DNA of 42,140 nucleotides from Schinkia azotoformans LMG 9581 (lineage in GTDB: Bacteria; Bacillota; Bacilli; Bacillales; Bacillaceae_J): contig NZ_AJLR01000093.1 of NCBI RefSeq assembly GCF_000307855.1, positions 1 to 42,140 of the forward strand. The letters are read 5' to 3'. The notes beneath the pieces are model-generated. The model was not told the DNA's origin and searched no databases. It saw only the letters and a list, made by a program, of their open reading frames with translations. Below, in pieces: positions 1 through 7,452 of the stretch; the first letter of the stretch is position 1, and the number at the start of each line of letters is the position of its first letter. A program made the translations under genes and the position numbers.

Positions 1-91
1 GCCCGTCGCACAAAAAGCCAACACATGGTTGACTCTATTTGTTATATGCTATGCTATTCCCTTTTTTCTACCTTTTTAATCCTATTTCAGG

Positions 92-970
92 CTATCTTAT
101 TTTCACCCACGCCCTCTCATTAATATTTTTCCAAATTACAATTACACAAAAAATGGCTGTCAAATTTATAATCGGTATAACAATGATCGCCGGACCGACT
201 TCAGTTCCAAGAATGGACATTCCTATTATTTTTGCACTAAGTGCCGTCATTAATAAGGCTAAAAAATGCATATAGACCGGGACTAGCAAATACCCTAATA
301 GTCTATCTTTCAACAACAAAACGCCCGCTACAAATGCAATTGGTAATAATAGTGCTAAATCCACGGCTTGCACAACAAGAGTTGTATAATGTTCTACTTG
401 TAACGGTATGCTGCCATTCAAAAGTGGTGGAACGACTACACCTAGCCAAAGCAATCCCATGATTGTAGCATTGAAAATCAAAAAGCCGCTGACCCCCTTC
501 ATTGCCCTACCTTTGTTAAAACAAGTACGCAACATATCTAAATCAAAAGAAAATAATGTTAGTGATAAGGCAAAAAAACTTAGTGAAGTAAGAATGACGT
601 ATATTAGAAAAAAATTATTAAACATACACATTAGCATATATAATAGGTAAGTTACGAAAAAGTAGCCCAGTGTACCAGCAAGTAAGATTCTACCTCTTAG
701 CCACCCTCTCCTCGTTAAGTAAAGAGCGATTAACAGGATCGGAACACCGATAAATAATGTTACCACATCCTGAGCTATCCCTTGTGGGGCAACCTCCAGA
801 GACATATGCTGATATATTCCTTTTCCATAAATCATAACAGTCTCTCCACGGATCGTTTCATATTCGAATGGACCTGGACCTTCGGAAGAAAATATACCAG
901 CTATTGTTGCCGCCGTTGATAGGACAACAATGAAGAAAACAAGAATAGATACTGTCCCTTTTGCTTTCAT
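92..970 (-). CDS. Polytopic membrane protein of unknown function
   Basis: I do not recognise this protein. It is about 292 residues long, with a hydrophobic N-terminal segment, a 40-residue polar stretch, and then roughly seven more hydrophobic segments, so it probably sits in the cytoplasmic membrane. A longer reading starting at TTG 997 exists, but ATG 970 has a GGGGGTG ribosome-binding site at the right distance while the TTG has none, so I choose 970. It lies 32 bases downstream of the flavodoxin gene on the same strand, so the two are probably co-transcribed. It could be a membrane partner of that redox protein, but nothing in the sequence proves this. Confidence 0.75.
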   Translation of the reverse strand: MKAKGTVSILVFFIVVLSTAATIAGIFSSEGPGPFEYETIRGETVMIYGKGIYQHMSLEVAPQGIAQDVVTLFIGVPILLIALYLTRRGWLRGRILLAGTLGYFFVTYLLYMLMCMFNNFFLIYVILTSLSFFALSLTLFSFDLDMLRTCFNKGRAMKGVSGFLIFNATIMGLLWLGVVVPPLLNGSIPLQVEHYTTLVVQAVDLALLLPIAFVAGVLLLKDRLLGYLLVPVYMHFLALLMTALSAKIIGMSILGTEVGPAIIVIPIINLTAIFCVIVIWKNINERAWVKIR

Positions 971-1002
971 TACTTTAGCACCCCCATTTTCGCTCAAAGG
1001 AG

Positions 1003-1497
1003 TTATACATCACAAAGAATTTCCGAGTTAAATTGTCTAGCAAATTCCTTAATTAAATCTACATCAAGCTTCGATACATCATCAGTTTCACCGCTTACTT
1101 TTTTAACAATCATTTTTTCTAGGAAGTTCATTTTGGAGAATAGGAATTCTCCTCCAAACAAGCCACTTGTTAAGGCTTTGTCTCTTAATTTTTTCGGAAA
1201 TGCATGTTCAAATTGTTCCACAGCGTCTTCCCCTTCCCGCATGCAGCAAAGGTAAAGACCGATTTTCTTTGAAGCTAACATGTCAATATTTTGAGAAATA
1301 AATTTTTTCTCTTTACGAGAAATGAAACCACCATGAATCGAAGCGCCGATAATAACACCGTCATACGGGGTTAAATCCGGGTGTGCATTCATATTCAAAT
1401 CTAAAATTTTCACATTGCCTTCTAAGAAGTCAGATAACATGTGTGCAGCCTTTTCTGTAGTCCCATGAGAAGAAACAAAAACTATTAAAATCTTCAT
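1003..1497 (-). CDS. Flavodoxin-domain protein, HemG-like
   Basis: A 164-residue single-domain flavodoxin-fold protein. The N-terminal strand MKILIVFVSSHGTTEKAA carries the FMN phosphate-binding loop (SSHGTTEK), and the middle has the usual hydrophobic strands (YDGVIIGASIHGG, IGLYLCC). The C-terminal FLEKMIVKK element resembles menaquinone-dependent protoporphyrinogen oxidase (HemG) and related flavodoxins. A cytoplasmic FMN electron-transfer role is likely; the HemG reaction itself is uncertain because many Bacillaceae carry such paralogues. The start is supported by a GAGGAG site about 8 bases upstream. It is the first gene of a probable two-gene operon and is divergent from the response regulator at 1753. 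Confidence 0.8.
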   Translation of the reverse strand: MKILIVFVSSHGTTEKAAHMLSDFLEGNVKILDLNMNAHPDLTPYDGVIIGASIHGGFISRKEKKFISQNIDMLASKKIGLYLCCMREGEDAVEQFEHAFPKKLRDKALTSGLFGGEFLFSKMNFLEKMIVKKVSGETDDVSKLDVDLIKEFARQFNSEILCDV

Positions 1498-1604
1498 TCA
1501 AATTCTCCTCTCACACATTAATATCAAATGCAATATTACTTACTTCTATTTTACTACTGCTCTTTTCCATATTCTGTGATTTTTTTACGAAAAATTGAAT
1601 GAAT

Positions 1605-1617
1605 TGTGAATTTCACA
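1605..1617. promoter_or_regulatory. Short palindrome TGTGAA-T-TTCACA
   Basis: A perfect 6-bp inverted repeat with one central base, in the 255-bp gap between the divergent flavodoxin and response-regulator genes. Its arms resemble CRP/FNR- or Rex-type half-sites, but the spacing is shorter than in those families. It may be an operator; no regulator can be assigned. Confidence 0.3.
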
Positions 1618-1695
1618 TTGTCAATGATATTTAAGTCCCAAATATTCGGAAATTATTAAAGTTTGGTGAATATTTACATTCAACTGTATCCTTGA

Positions 1696-1704
1696 TGATA
1701 TAAT
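1696..1704 (+). promoter_or_regulatory. Extended -10 element for the response regulator gene
   Basis: TG-A-TATAAT, an exact extended -10 sigma-A motif, 48 bases before the ATG at 1753. No good -35 box lies 16-18 bases upstream, which fits an extended -10 promoter. Confidence 0.5.
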
Positions 1705-1752
1705 TATACATAATTTTACATAAATGGTTTTGTTTTAGGAAGGTGAGATAAA

Positions 1753-2370
1753 ATGAACCGTAATATTAAGTTAATGATTTTGGATAATCACCCTTTCGTT
1801 GTGTGTGCAATTTGTGATTATCTTGATAAGGTAGATGACTTTGAAGTAATTGAAAAAACGAATGATGGTCAAAAAGTACTAACATCCATTGAAAAATGTA
1901 AACCTGATGTTATAATCATGGATCCTTTCTTAAAAAATGGAAAAGGGATAGAGTTAGTCAAAACTATTAAAAATACATACAAAGATTCTATAAAAATAAT
2001 AATATTCACAGATTATAACTGTAATGAGTTTATTAAAATTGCTTATCAATTGGGCATCCACGCCTATTTATTGAAAGAAGAACCATTCAAAAAAGTAATT
2101 AATGCTATTCGACAAAGTTACCTTGGAAATGTGTTACTACCCCACCATTTAATAATGGCTGATAGTGCACCACACAATTTAACTATGACTGAAATAGAAA
2201 TTTTACATCTTATTTCTAAAGAAAAAAATAATCAGGAGATCGCTAAAGACCTGCATATCAGCAAACGGACAGTGGAATATCATATCACTTCCATATACCA
2301 GAAGATGGGTGTTTATACACGGGTTGGCGCAATCATGAGAGGTATGGAGAAAGGCATTCTTTATCTATAA
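1753..2370 (+). CDS. NarL/LuxR-family response regulator, ComA-like
   Basis: A 205-residue two-domain DNA-binding response regulator. The receiver domain (about 1-120) has the acidic pair near D11 (LDNHP), the phospho-acceptor D57 in IIMDPF, a conserved Thr near 85 (FTDY) and the late Lys (LLKEE). The C-terminal LuxR-type helix-turn-helix (about 142-205) reads MTEIEILHLISK then SKRTVEYHITSIYQKM, strikingly like the B. subtilis ComA recognition helix (SKRSIEYSLTSIFNKL, from memory). The ribosome-binding site GGAAGGTGAG is strong. No histidine kinase is adjacent, so the signal is unknown. A terminator follows directly, then a small peptide gene with a ComA-box-like upstream site, a plausible target. 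Transcription starts from an extended -10. Confidence 0.85.
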   Translation: MNRNIKLMILDNHPFVVCAICDYLDKVDDFEVIEKTNDGQKVLTSIEKCKPDVIIMDPFLKNGKGIELVKTIKNTYKDSIKIIIFTDYNCNEFIKIAYQLGIHAYLLKEEPFKKVINAIRQSYLGNVLLPHHLIMADSAPHNLTMTEIEILHLISKEKNNQEIAKDLHISKRTVEYHITSIYQKMGVYTRVGAIMRGMEKGILYL

Positions 2371-2387
2371 AATTATCAATATAAAGC

Positions 2388-2416
2388 AAAAGAGGCTGAC
2401 AATTTCGGCCTCTTTT
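2388..2416 (+). terminator. Rho-independent terminator of the response regulator gene
   Basis: Stem AAAGAGGC / GCCTCTTT followed by a T-run, 17 bases after the stop codon. Confidence 0.85.
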
Positions 2417-2428
2417 TTCAACAATTTT

Positions 2429-2444
2429 CTGCGTGATTCCGCAA
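2429..2444 (+). promoter_or_regulatory. ComA-box-like inverted repeat
   Basis: CTGCGT-GATT-CCGCAA matches the B. subtilis ComA consensus TTGCGG-N4-CCGCAA at 10 of 12 positions with the exact 4-base spacer. A further TTGTGT, 4 of 6 matches to a third half-site, follows at 2451. The site lies 123 bases before the start codon of the 37-residue peptide gene and just after the gene for a ComA-like regulator. Binding is inferred. Confidence 0.5.
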
Positions 2445-2475
2445 CTAAAATTGTGTGATTCTTCACTTATATTGT
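2434..2475 (+). repeat. Imperfect tandem repeat, about 21 bp, two copies
   Basis: Two head-to-tail copies, each beginning GTGATTC and ending AT(T)GT, overlap the ComA-box-like site and lie upstream of the small peptide gene. Direct repeats of about two helical turns suit cooperative binding of a dimeric regulator. Confidence 0.45.
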
Positions 2476-2566
2476 CGATATATACGGTTATTTAGAACAG
2501 CAAAATTGATTATGATTAATTTGTAGATTTCAATAAAACACTTTGTTAGGGTAGGAGGTGAACAAT

Positions 2567-2680
2567 TTGATTAATTTAGGTTTAGCTCTAGGTTTATCTG
2601 TTGATGTATTATCAGGTCTTGGTAACTTACTAGGTGGCGTAGTTGGAGTTGTTGGCGGTCTTTTAGGCGGATTACTTTAA
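2567..2680 (+). CDS. 37-residue glycine/leucine-rich hydrophobic peptide
   Basis: A short gene starting with TTG, preceded by an excellent GGAGGTG site and followed 24 bases later by a perfect terminator. The peptide is almost wholly Gly, Leu and Val (LGGVVGVVGGLLGGLL at the C-terminus), has one charged residue (Asp13) and no Lys, Arg, aromatic residue or Cys. It would form a single glycine-zipper membrane helix without a leader peptide. I do not recognise a family. Candidates are a leaderless bacteriocin-like or pheromone-like peptide, a type I toxin-like membrane peptide (though those usually carry basic residues), or a regulatory membrane peptide. Its position behind a ComA-like regulator and a ComA-box-like site suggests density-dependent control. 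Confidence 0.65.
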   Translation: MINLGLALGLSVDVLSGLGNLLGGVVGVVGGLLGGLL

Positions 2681-2703
2681 TATGGAATTATAATATTTTT
2701 TTG

Positions 2704-2735
2704 AAAAAAGCTGTTGGGTAATCAACAGCTTTTTT
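2704..2735. terminator. Bidirectional terminator
   Basis: Perfect stem AAAAAGCTGTTG / CAACAGCTTTTT with a 6-base loop and T-runs in both directions. It ends the small peptide gene (plus) and the ECF gene (minus). Confidence 0.9.
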
Positions 2736-2740
2736 ATATA

Positions 2741-3334
2741 TTATTTTTTATTTAACTTTAATAATGGCCTCGCAATAATCGGCGCAATAATAGCTGCAAG
2801 TACCGCTTCCGCTATTCCATTTGTTACAAGTATGTATAGAATAGCCGGCAATACTTCACTTACATCCATGTCCATTGCATTCGCATAGGGCTCTTTATAA
2901 AAAAGATAGGTTAATCCGAGTACTAATATCGTATTCGTCATTGTCCCCAATAATGCAGCGATTCTCATCGACCCGGCAGAACGTAGCTTCGTTTTTGAAA
3001 AAGCAATGAAAGCATAGCCGGCAATCACACCAATTAATATTCTCGGTACTACGGATATTAATGGATTCGTAAAAATAAGCGGTGCCAGTGGACTAGTCGG
3101 AGCTATAAACGCTCTGATAAAAGTGATCAAACCCCAAATTCCACCAACAATGGCTCCATTTTTAGGACCAAATACAAATGCTGTCACGATTACGGTAATG
3201 GGAATAATCGTTAAACTAAGCGGGCCAACTGGGATGTAACCGAGAAAAGGAATAAACGTTTGGATAATAACAATTGCAGTAAGTACACCTAATATCGCAA
3301 GTTTAAATGTTTTGTTTTCATTACGGGAACTCAT
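2741..3334 (-). CDS. ECF transporter S component, PanT/FolT-type
   Basis: A 197-residue membrane protein with about six hydrophobic segments and the layout of energy-coupling-factor substrate-binding (S) subunits (ECF_trnsprt family). Motifs include the N-terminal helix KLAILGVLTAIVIIQTFIP, then PVGPLSLTIIPI and FGPKNGAIVGGIWGLI. It would capture a vitamin in the cytoplasmic membrane and work with the shared EcfA/A'/T module, which is not in this window. The PVGPLSLT..GPKNG pattern recalls pantothenate (PanT-like) members, but the substrate cannot be decided from sequence and no riboswitch is seen in the short leader. A strong hairpin separates it from prkA. Confidence 0.8.
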   Translation of the reverse strand: MSSRNENKTFKLAILGVLTAIVIIQTFIPFLGYIPVGPLSLTIIPITVIVTAFVFGPKNGAIVGGIWGLITFIRAFIAPTSPLAPLIFTNPLISVVPRILIGVIAGYAFIAFSKTKLRSAGSMRIAALLGTMTNTILVLGLTYLFYKEPYANAMDMDVSEVLPAILYILVTNGIAEAVLAAIIAPIIARPLLKLNKK

Positions 3335-3386
3335 CGAAATCTCCTAACTCAGTTTTTCTTTTAAATATAGCTAATTCGATTATACA

Positions 3387-3425
3387 AAAAAGATGCCCAA
3401 AAGCTAAACTTTTTTGGGCATCTTT
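3387..3425 (-). terminator. Terminator of prkA
   Basis: Stem AAAGATGCCCAAAA / TTTTGGGCATCTTT followed by a T-run on the minus strand, just past the prkA stop codon. Confidence 0.85.
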
Positions 3426-3442
3426 GGGAACCTTTTTTATTT

Positions 3443-5338
3443 TTATCGATTCAACAAACTTCCAACATAACGTAATAACTCATTTGCAGATGTTGAATTA
3501 TAGCCGTATTCATCAATAAGTGTTGCCACAACCTCATTGATTTTCTTAAGTTGCTGCTCATCCGGTGTCTTGGAGGAAGTTGTGATTTTAACAATATCTT
3601 TCAAGTCAGCAAATAGCTTTTTCTGGATTGCTTCACGCAATCTTTCGTGTGAATTGTAATCAAAGCGCTTTCCTTTACGAGCGTAGGCTGAAATTCTAAT
3701 CAAAATTTCTTCACGGAATGCTTTTTTCGCATTTTCAGAGATTCCGATTTGCTCTTCAATGGAACGCATTAATTTTTCATCTGGATTCATTTCTTCACCC
3801 GTTAATGGGTCGCGAAGCTTATTCTTATTGCAGAATGCCTCGACATTATCAAGGTAATTATCCATTAACGTTTTAGCTGATTCCTCATATGAATAAACGA
3901 ATGCTTTTTGTACTTCTTTCTTAGCGATTTCGTCATATTCTCTGCGGGCAACAGAAATGAAATTCATGAATCGTTCCCGATCCTCATTAGAAATGGAAGC
4001 ATGCTGATCTAAACCATCCTTCAATGATCGCAATACATCCAGAGCATTAATCGATGGTGAATCCTTACGAATGATAGCTGAAGAAATCCGGTTGATAACA
4101 TAACGCGGATCAATTCCTTTCATTCCTTCATCAATATGCTCCCTTCTCATTTCTTCCACATCAACATCATTAAAGCCTTCAAGAATTTCCCCGTCATACA
4201 GCCTCATCTTCTTCACATGGTCGACTCCCGCTTTTTTAGAATCTTTTAAACGGGTTAAAATGGTGAACATAGCCGCAACCTTTAGCGTGTGCGGCGCAAT
4301 ATGAACATGAGCCATCTCACTTTCATTGATCATCTTCTCGTAAATCCGCTCTTCCTCACTATAGCTTAAGTTGTAAGGAACAGGCATAACAATGATCCGA
4401 GAGTGCAATGCTTCGTTTTTCTTATTGGAAATAAACGATCGATATTCCGCTTCATTCGTATGGGCGATGATTAATTCATCTGCACTAATTAAAGCAAAGC
4501 GACCAGCTTTGAAATTGCCTTCTTGCGTTAAGGAAAGTAAATGCCATAGGAATTTCTCATCACATTTCAGCATTTCCTGGAATTCCATCATTCCACGGTT
4601 TGCTTTATTTAACTCACCGTCAAAGCGATAAGCACGAGGGTCAGATTCAGAGCCGAATTCGGCAATGGTTGAAAAGTCGATACTTCCTGTTAAATCAGCA
4701 ATATCCTGTGATTTGGGATCAGATGGACTAAATGTTCCAATACCAACCCGCTTATTTTCCGAAAAGAAGATCCTTTCAACTATAACATCCTCAATCCGAC
4801 CGCCATATTCTTCTTCAAGCCTCATCATATTTAATGGTGAAAGATTTCCTTCAATCCGGATTCCATATTCCTTATGAAAATCTTCGCGAAGATTGGGCGG
4901 AATCATGTGGAGGGGATCTTCATGCATTGGACAACCCTTGATTGCATAAACAGCACCTTTGTCAGTTCGTGAATATGCTTCCAAGCCTCTTTTGAGCATT
5001 GTAACAAGTGTAGATTTACCACCACTAACAGGTCCCATTAATAATAAAATTCGTTTTTTTACATCAAGCCTTTTAGCTGCAGGATGAAAGTATTCCTCTA
5101 CTAACCGCTCAATGGCATCATCAATCCCAAACATTTGATTACGGAAAAATGAATATTTTTTTTCTCCTTCAATTTCCTCGACTCCAGCATCTTTAATCAT
5201 ATTATATACTCGGGAATGAGCTGTTTGCGCCACATACGGTCTTTCTTTCACAATGTCCAAATATTCAGCGAAGGTACCTTCCCACGCCAAACGTTCCTCT
5301 TCCTCACGGTGCATTTGAATCTTTTTTAAGATGTCCAT
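3443..5338 (-). CDS. prkA: PrkA serine protein kinase
   Basis: A 631-residue protein, the same length as B. subtilis PrkA. An AAA+ ATPase-like domain occupies the N-terminal two thirds, with the P-loop GPVSGGKST at about 102-110 and conserved blocks KGCPMHEDPLH and RGMMEFQEMLK. The C-terminal kinase-like region carries the family's NKLRDPLTGEEMNPDEKLMRS block. In B. subtilis PrkA is made during sporulation and is needed for normal sporulation; whether it acts as a kinase or an ATP-dependent protease is debated. It has a GGAGGTAC ribosome-binding site, stands alone between hairpins, and is probably monocistronic. The 270 bp upstream are A/T-rich and hold no gene before the small peptide at 5609 on the other strand. 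Confidence 0.95.
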   Translation of the reverse strand: MDILKKIQMHREEEERLAWEGTFAEYLDIVKERPYVAQTAHSRVYNMIKDAGVEEIEGEKKYSFFRNQMFGIDDAIERLVEEYFHPAAKRLDVKKRILLLMGPVSGGKSTLVTMLKRGLEAYSRTDKGAVYAIKGCPMHEDPLHMIPPNLREDFHKEYGIRIEGNLSPLNMMRLEEEYGGRIEDVIVERIFFSENKRVGIGTFSPSDPKSQDIADLTGSIDFSTIAEFGSESDPRAYRFDGELNKANRGMMEFQEMLKCDEKFLWHLLSLTQEGNFKAGRFALISADELIIAHTNEAEYRSFISNKKNEALHSRIIVMPVPYNLSYSEEERIYEKMINESEMAHVHIAPHTLKVAAMFTILTRLKDSKKAGVDHVKKMRLYDGEILEGFNDVDVEEMRREHIDEGMKGIDPRYVINRISSAIIRKDSPSINALDVLRSLKDGLDQHASISNEDRERFMNFISVARREYDEIAKKEVQKAFVYSYEESAKTLMDNYLDNVEAFCNKNKLRDPLTGEEMNPDEKLMRSIEEQIGISENAKKAFREEILIRISAYARKGKRFDYNSHERLREAIQKKLFADLKDIVKITTSSKTPDEQQLKKINEVVATLIDEYGYNSTSANELLRYVGSLLNR

Positions 5339-5608
5339 AAGTACCTCCCTCTAAGTTGAGATTCAATTTAGTGGTTTATATCACTTTATGCTGTATTGTT
5401 GCTTAACATGTCTTTTATTCTTAAACAACTATTTAAAATAAATAGAATGCTTCCTACAGCCTATGCATCTAAAGTCATTTTGTCATTGATTCGTTGTACA
5501 TAATAAAGTTAAATTTTCTTCATACTTTTCATTCACAGTTAGGACAAGTTGGGCTATAATAAAGCTATATTGTGTCTTAAGGAACTCTTACATAAGGGAG
5601 GAATTTCC

Positions 5609-5698
5609 ATGGGTTTTATTTTAATAATGGTCGTTATCCTTGCATTCTTAACAGCTATTTTCACTTCTGGATACAATGATAAGCCGAACCAAAATTAA
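5609..5698 (+). CDS. 29-residue single-pass membrane peptide
   Basis: Begins with ATG behind a near-perfect AAGGGAGGAA site and encodes MGFILIMVVILAFLTAIFTS followed by a short polar tail (GYNDKPNQN). Residues 2-18 form one membrane helix and the tail ends in Asn/Lys. It resembles the many 25-35-residue Bacillus membrane peptides linked to sporulation or stress, but I cannot name it. It is divergent from prkA, with a 270-bp A/T-rich gap, and is followed directly by the structured repeat. Confidence 0.6.
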   Translation: MGFILIMVVILAFLTAIFTSGYNDKPNQN

Positions 5699-5699
5699 T

Positions 5700-5858
5700 T
5701 CGAAAAGCGGAAGCGACCGTTTAGCGACGTAAGGACTGGAGCACATCGACTGAGATAAAGGAAACACGAAGAGCGCTAGCGATTCGATGTTGACTTATCG
5801 TAGGGAGGTGGGCGAAGTCCACTAGTCGCTGGTCGCTGGAGCTAGACACTGCTTCTTT
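5700..5858. repeat. Structured intergenic repeat, Bacillus type
   Basis: A roughly 150-bp element, GC-richer than its surroundings, beginning AAAGCGGAAGCGACC and ending near GGTCGCTGGAGCTAGAC, a combination I associate with interspersed intergenic repeats of Bacillus genomes. It shows nested complementary pairs: 5713-5718 with 5831-5836, 5724-5728 with 5825-5829, 5733-5737 with 5816-5820, and 5743-5749 with 5784-5790, plus the palindrome CGCTAGCG at 5773-5780. It contains no open frame. Only one copy lies in this window, so repeat status rests on recognition. Confidence 0.6.
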
Positions 5859-5861
5859 TTT

Positions 5862-5910
5862 TAAAAATGACCTTAGCAAAGGAGTTGCTCCTAACTAAGG
5901 TCATTTTTTA
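5862..5910 (-). terminator. Terminator of trmL
   Basis: A long stem TAAAAATGACCTTAG / CTAAGGTCATTTTTA with an inner GGAG-TTG-CTCC hairpin. It overlaps the trmL stop codon and is followed by a T-run on the minus strand. Confidence 0.85.
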
Positions 5911-6381
5911 TGCTAAACCAGGGTAATTTTGTTGTCTTAGTGCTTCATAGACTATGATCGCAGCCGTATTCGATAAATTAAGCGATCTAACATTTTCAGT
6001 CATCGGCAGGCGTAAACAGTTTTCAGGATGCGCGGCGATCAAGTCCTTCGGCAATCCCGTTGTTTCTTTCCCGAATATAAAATATATTTCTTCCTCTATA
6101 TTGCTTAAATCAAAATCTGTATGTTTGTTCTTTCCAAATTTCGTTATGAAATAATATTTTCCGCCTTTGTTTTGTTCAAAAAAAACATCCAATGAATCAT
6201 AATTATGAATTTTTACAAACTCCCAATAATCCAGACCGGCTCTTTTTAAATATTTATCTTCAGTGGAAAATCCAAGTGGATGGATTAAGTGCAATGGTGT
6301 ATTTGTAGCTGCACAAGTTCTCGCTATATTCCCCGTATTAGCTGGAATTTCTGGTTGATATAGTACGACATGTATCCCCAT
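5908..6381 (-). CDS. trmL: tRNA (cytidine(34)-2'-O)-methyltransferase TrmL
   Basis: A 157-residue SPOUT-class methyltransferase (the CspR/TrmL family). It uses S-adenosylmethionine to 2'-O-methylate the wobble base of the two tRNA-Leu species. Visible motifs are the N-terminal YQPEIPANTGNIARTCAA, the middle FGKETTGLP, and the C-terminal knot region LPMTENVRSLNLSNTAAI, where the deep trefoil binds the cofactor. A longer reading starts at 6417, but ATG 6381 has GAGGGTG before it and matches the family start (MGIHVVLYQPEIPANTGN). Two candidate substrates, tRNA-Leu(CAA) and tRNA-Leu(UAA), are encoded at the right end of the window. Confidence 0.93.
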   Translation of the reverse strand: MGIHVVLYQPEIPANTGNIARTCAATNTPLHLIHPLGFSTEDKYLKRAGLDYWEFVKIHNYDSLDVFFEQNKGGKYYFITKFGKNKHTDFDLSNIEEEIYFIFGKETTGLPKDLIAAHPENCLRLPMTENVRSLNLSNTAAIIVYEALRQQNYPGLA

Positions 6382-6438
6382 ACTTTCACCCTCTAATTCT
6401 TTAAAAATTGAATTCAACCTTTATATTATAGCATACAT

Positions 6439-7362
6439 CTATTTTCTATCTAGAATATGAAAAAACTTGTATTTAATATTGGGGGTATACGCACTGGAAT
6501 CTTCATATGCCCAGTAGCGCATCCGACTATTATAGGTGTGGGCATTTACTAGCGGCTCATTATTTACATCCTTGGCTACAACAATAGTATTATGATTCCA
6601 TCTCCCGTCACCTTCAAAATCATAACAAATTAAATCACCAATATTTAAGTGGCTGGGAGAAGGAACCTCTTGTGCTATAATTCCTTGTTTCGCACCACTT
6701 AAATGCCAACGAAAGGAATTAGCAACAGTCCAGCTATAGCTCCAAGAATGACCGCTAAACCACCATCCTTTATTTCGATTTCCAAATCCCACCATCGGAA
6801 TCCCGCCCTCGTGTACGCATTGCGAAATAAAGTTTGTACAATCGTCTTTAAATTGTTTATATTTCGGATTGTAGCTATTCCACCATCTTTCAGCATATTG
6901 CACAGCTGCTCTTCGGTCATAATAATAGCTTTGCCTTGGGATGTCCTCGGAATGTTTATATTCTTCAAGCCTGATCGGTCCCTCTGTTTCCTCAATAGCG
7001 GTCGGTTCTTTCTTTATTGTGGAATCCATCATAATTTGGTTATTTTTAATGATTGCTTGTCTCTGTTCAATATTTTCTTCTATATAAAATTTATCTTTCG
7101 GTTGCTTAACCAAATACTGATGATGAAGTACATAATCTATATAGCGTACATCATCGATATTTTTTTCACTAATAATTTGGGCATTAGTAGTCGCTTTAAC
7201 GATTTGAGATTTACGTTTTCTAAATTGATTTATTGTTTTTTCTATTAAAAGTTGATCGTCTTCATTAAGTTGAAGTGCGTTTCTATAGCCCACTTTGTTC
7301 CCAATTAACATATTAAGCCGGTGATTTACAAGCTGTTCTAGTTCCTCTAACCATGATGCCAT
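6439..7362 (-). CDS. Amidase-domain protein (Amidase_6), YhbB-like
   Basis: A 307-residue protein. Residues 1-140 are charged, rich in Gln/Lys/Glu and partly helical. Residues 145-305 form an Amidase_6 (NlpC/P60-like papain-fold) domain with the catalytic Cys in DDCTNFISQC, a Trp/Gly-rich block (GWWFSGHSWSYSW), and the His in WNHNTIVV. Such domains cleave amide bonds in peptidoglycan peptides or related substrates. There is no N-terminal signal peptide, as in other members made in the mother cell or released by lysis, so the place of action is uncertain. The start has AAAGGATGAG upstream. It lies after ogt, separated from it by a terminator. Confidence 0.85.
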   Translation of the reverse strand: MASWLEELEQLVNHRLNMLIGNKVGYRNALQLNEDDQLLIEKTINQFRKRKSQIVKATTNAQIISEKNIDDVRYIDYVLHHQYLVKQPKDKFYIEENIEQRQAIIKNNQIMMDSTIKKEPTAIEETEGPIRLEEYKHSEDIPRQSYYYDRRAAVQYAERWWNSYNPKYKQFKDDCTNFISQCVHEGGIPMVGFGNRNKGWWFSGHSWSYSWTVANSFRWHLSGAKQGIIAQEVPSPSHLNIGDLICYDFEGDGRWNHNTIVVAKDVNNEPLVNAHTYNSRMRYWAYEDSSAYTPNIKYKFFHILDRK

Positions 7363-7420
7363 ATTTTCTCATCCTTTCTTCAGGAGGACATTCATGGTTA
7401 TATGTATATGTATTAAAAAA

Positions 7421-7452
7421 GAATAAAGTGCCTATATGGGCTATAGGCACTT
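7421..7452 (-). terminator. Terminator of the queG-ogt operon
   Basis: Stem AAGTGCCTATA / TATAGGCACTT overlaps the ogt stop codon; a T-rich tract follows on the minus strand. Confidence 0.75.

Noticed and set aside
39-275. A 78-codon plus-strand frame at the left edge
   Set aside because: It overlaps the end of the membrane protein gene antisense and has no ribosome-binding site; a shadow frame. Positions 1-91 show nothing else.
3335-3442. Searched for a vitamin riboswitch before the ECF S component
   Set aside because: The leader is short and contains only the prkA terminator.
6703-7248. A 181-codon plus-strand frame antisense to the amidase gene
   Set aside because: It has no ribosome-binding site or recognisable motif, and the opposite strand encodes a clear Amidase_6 protein.
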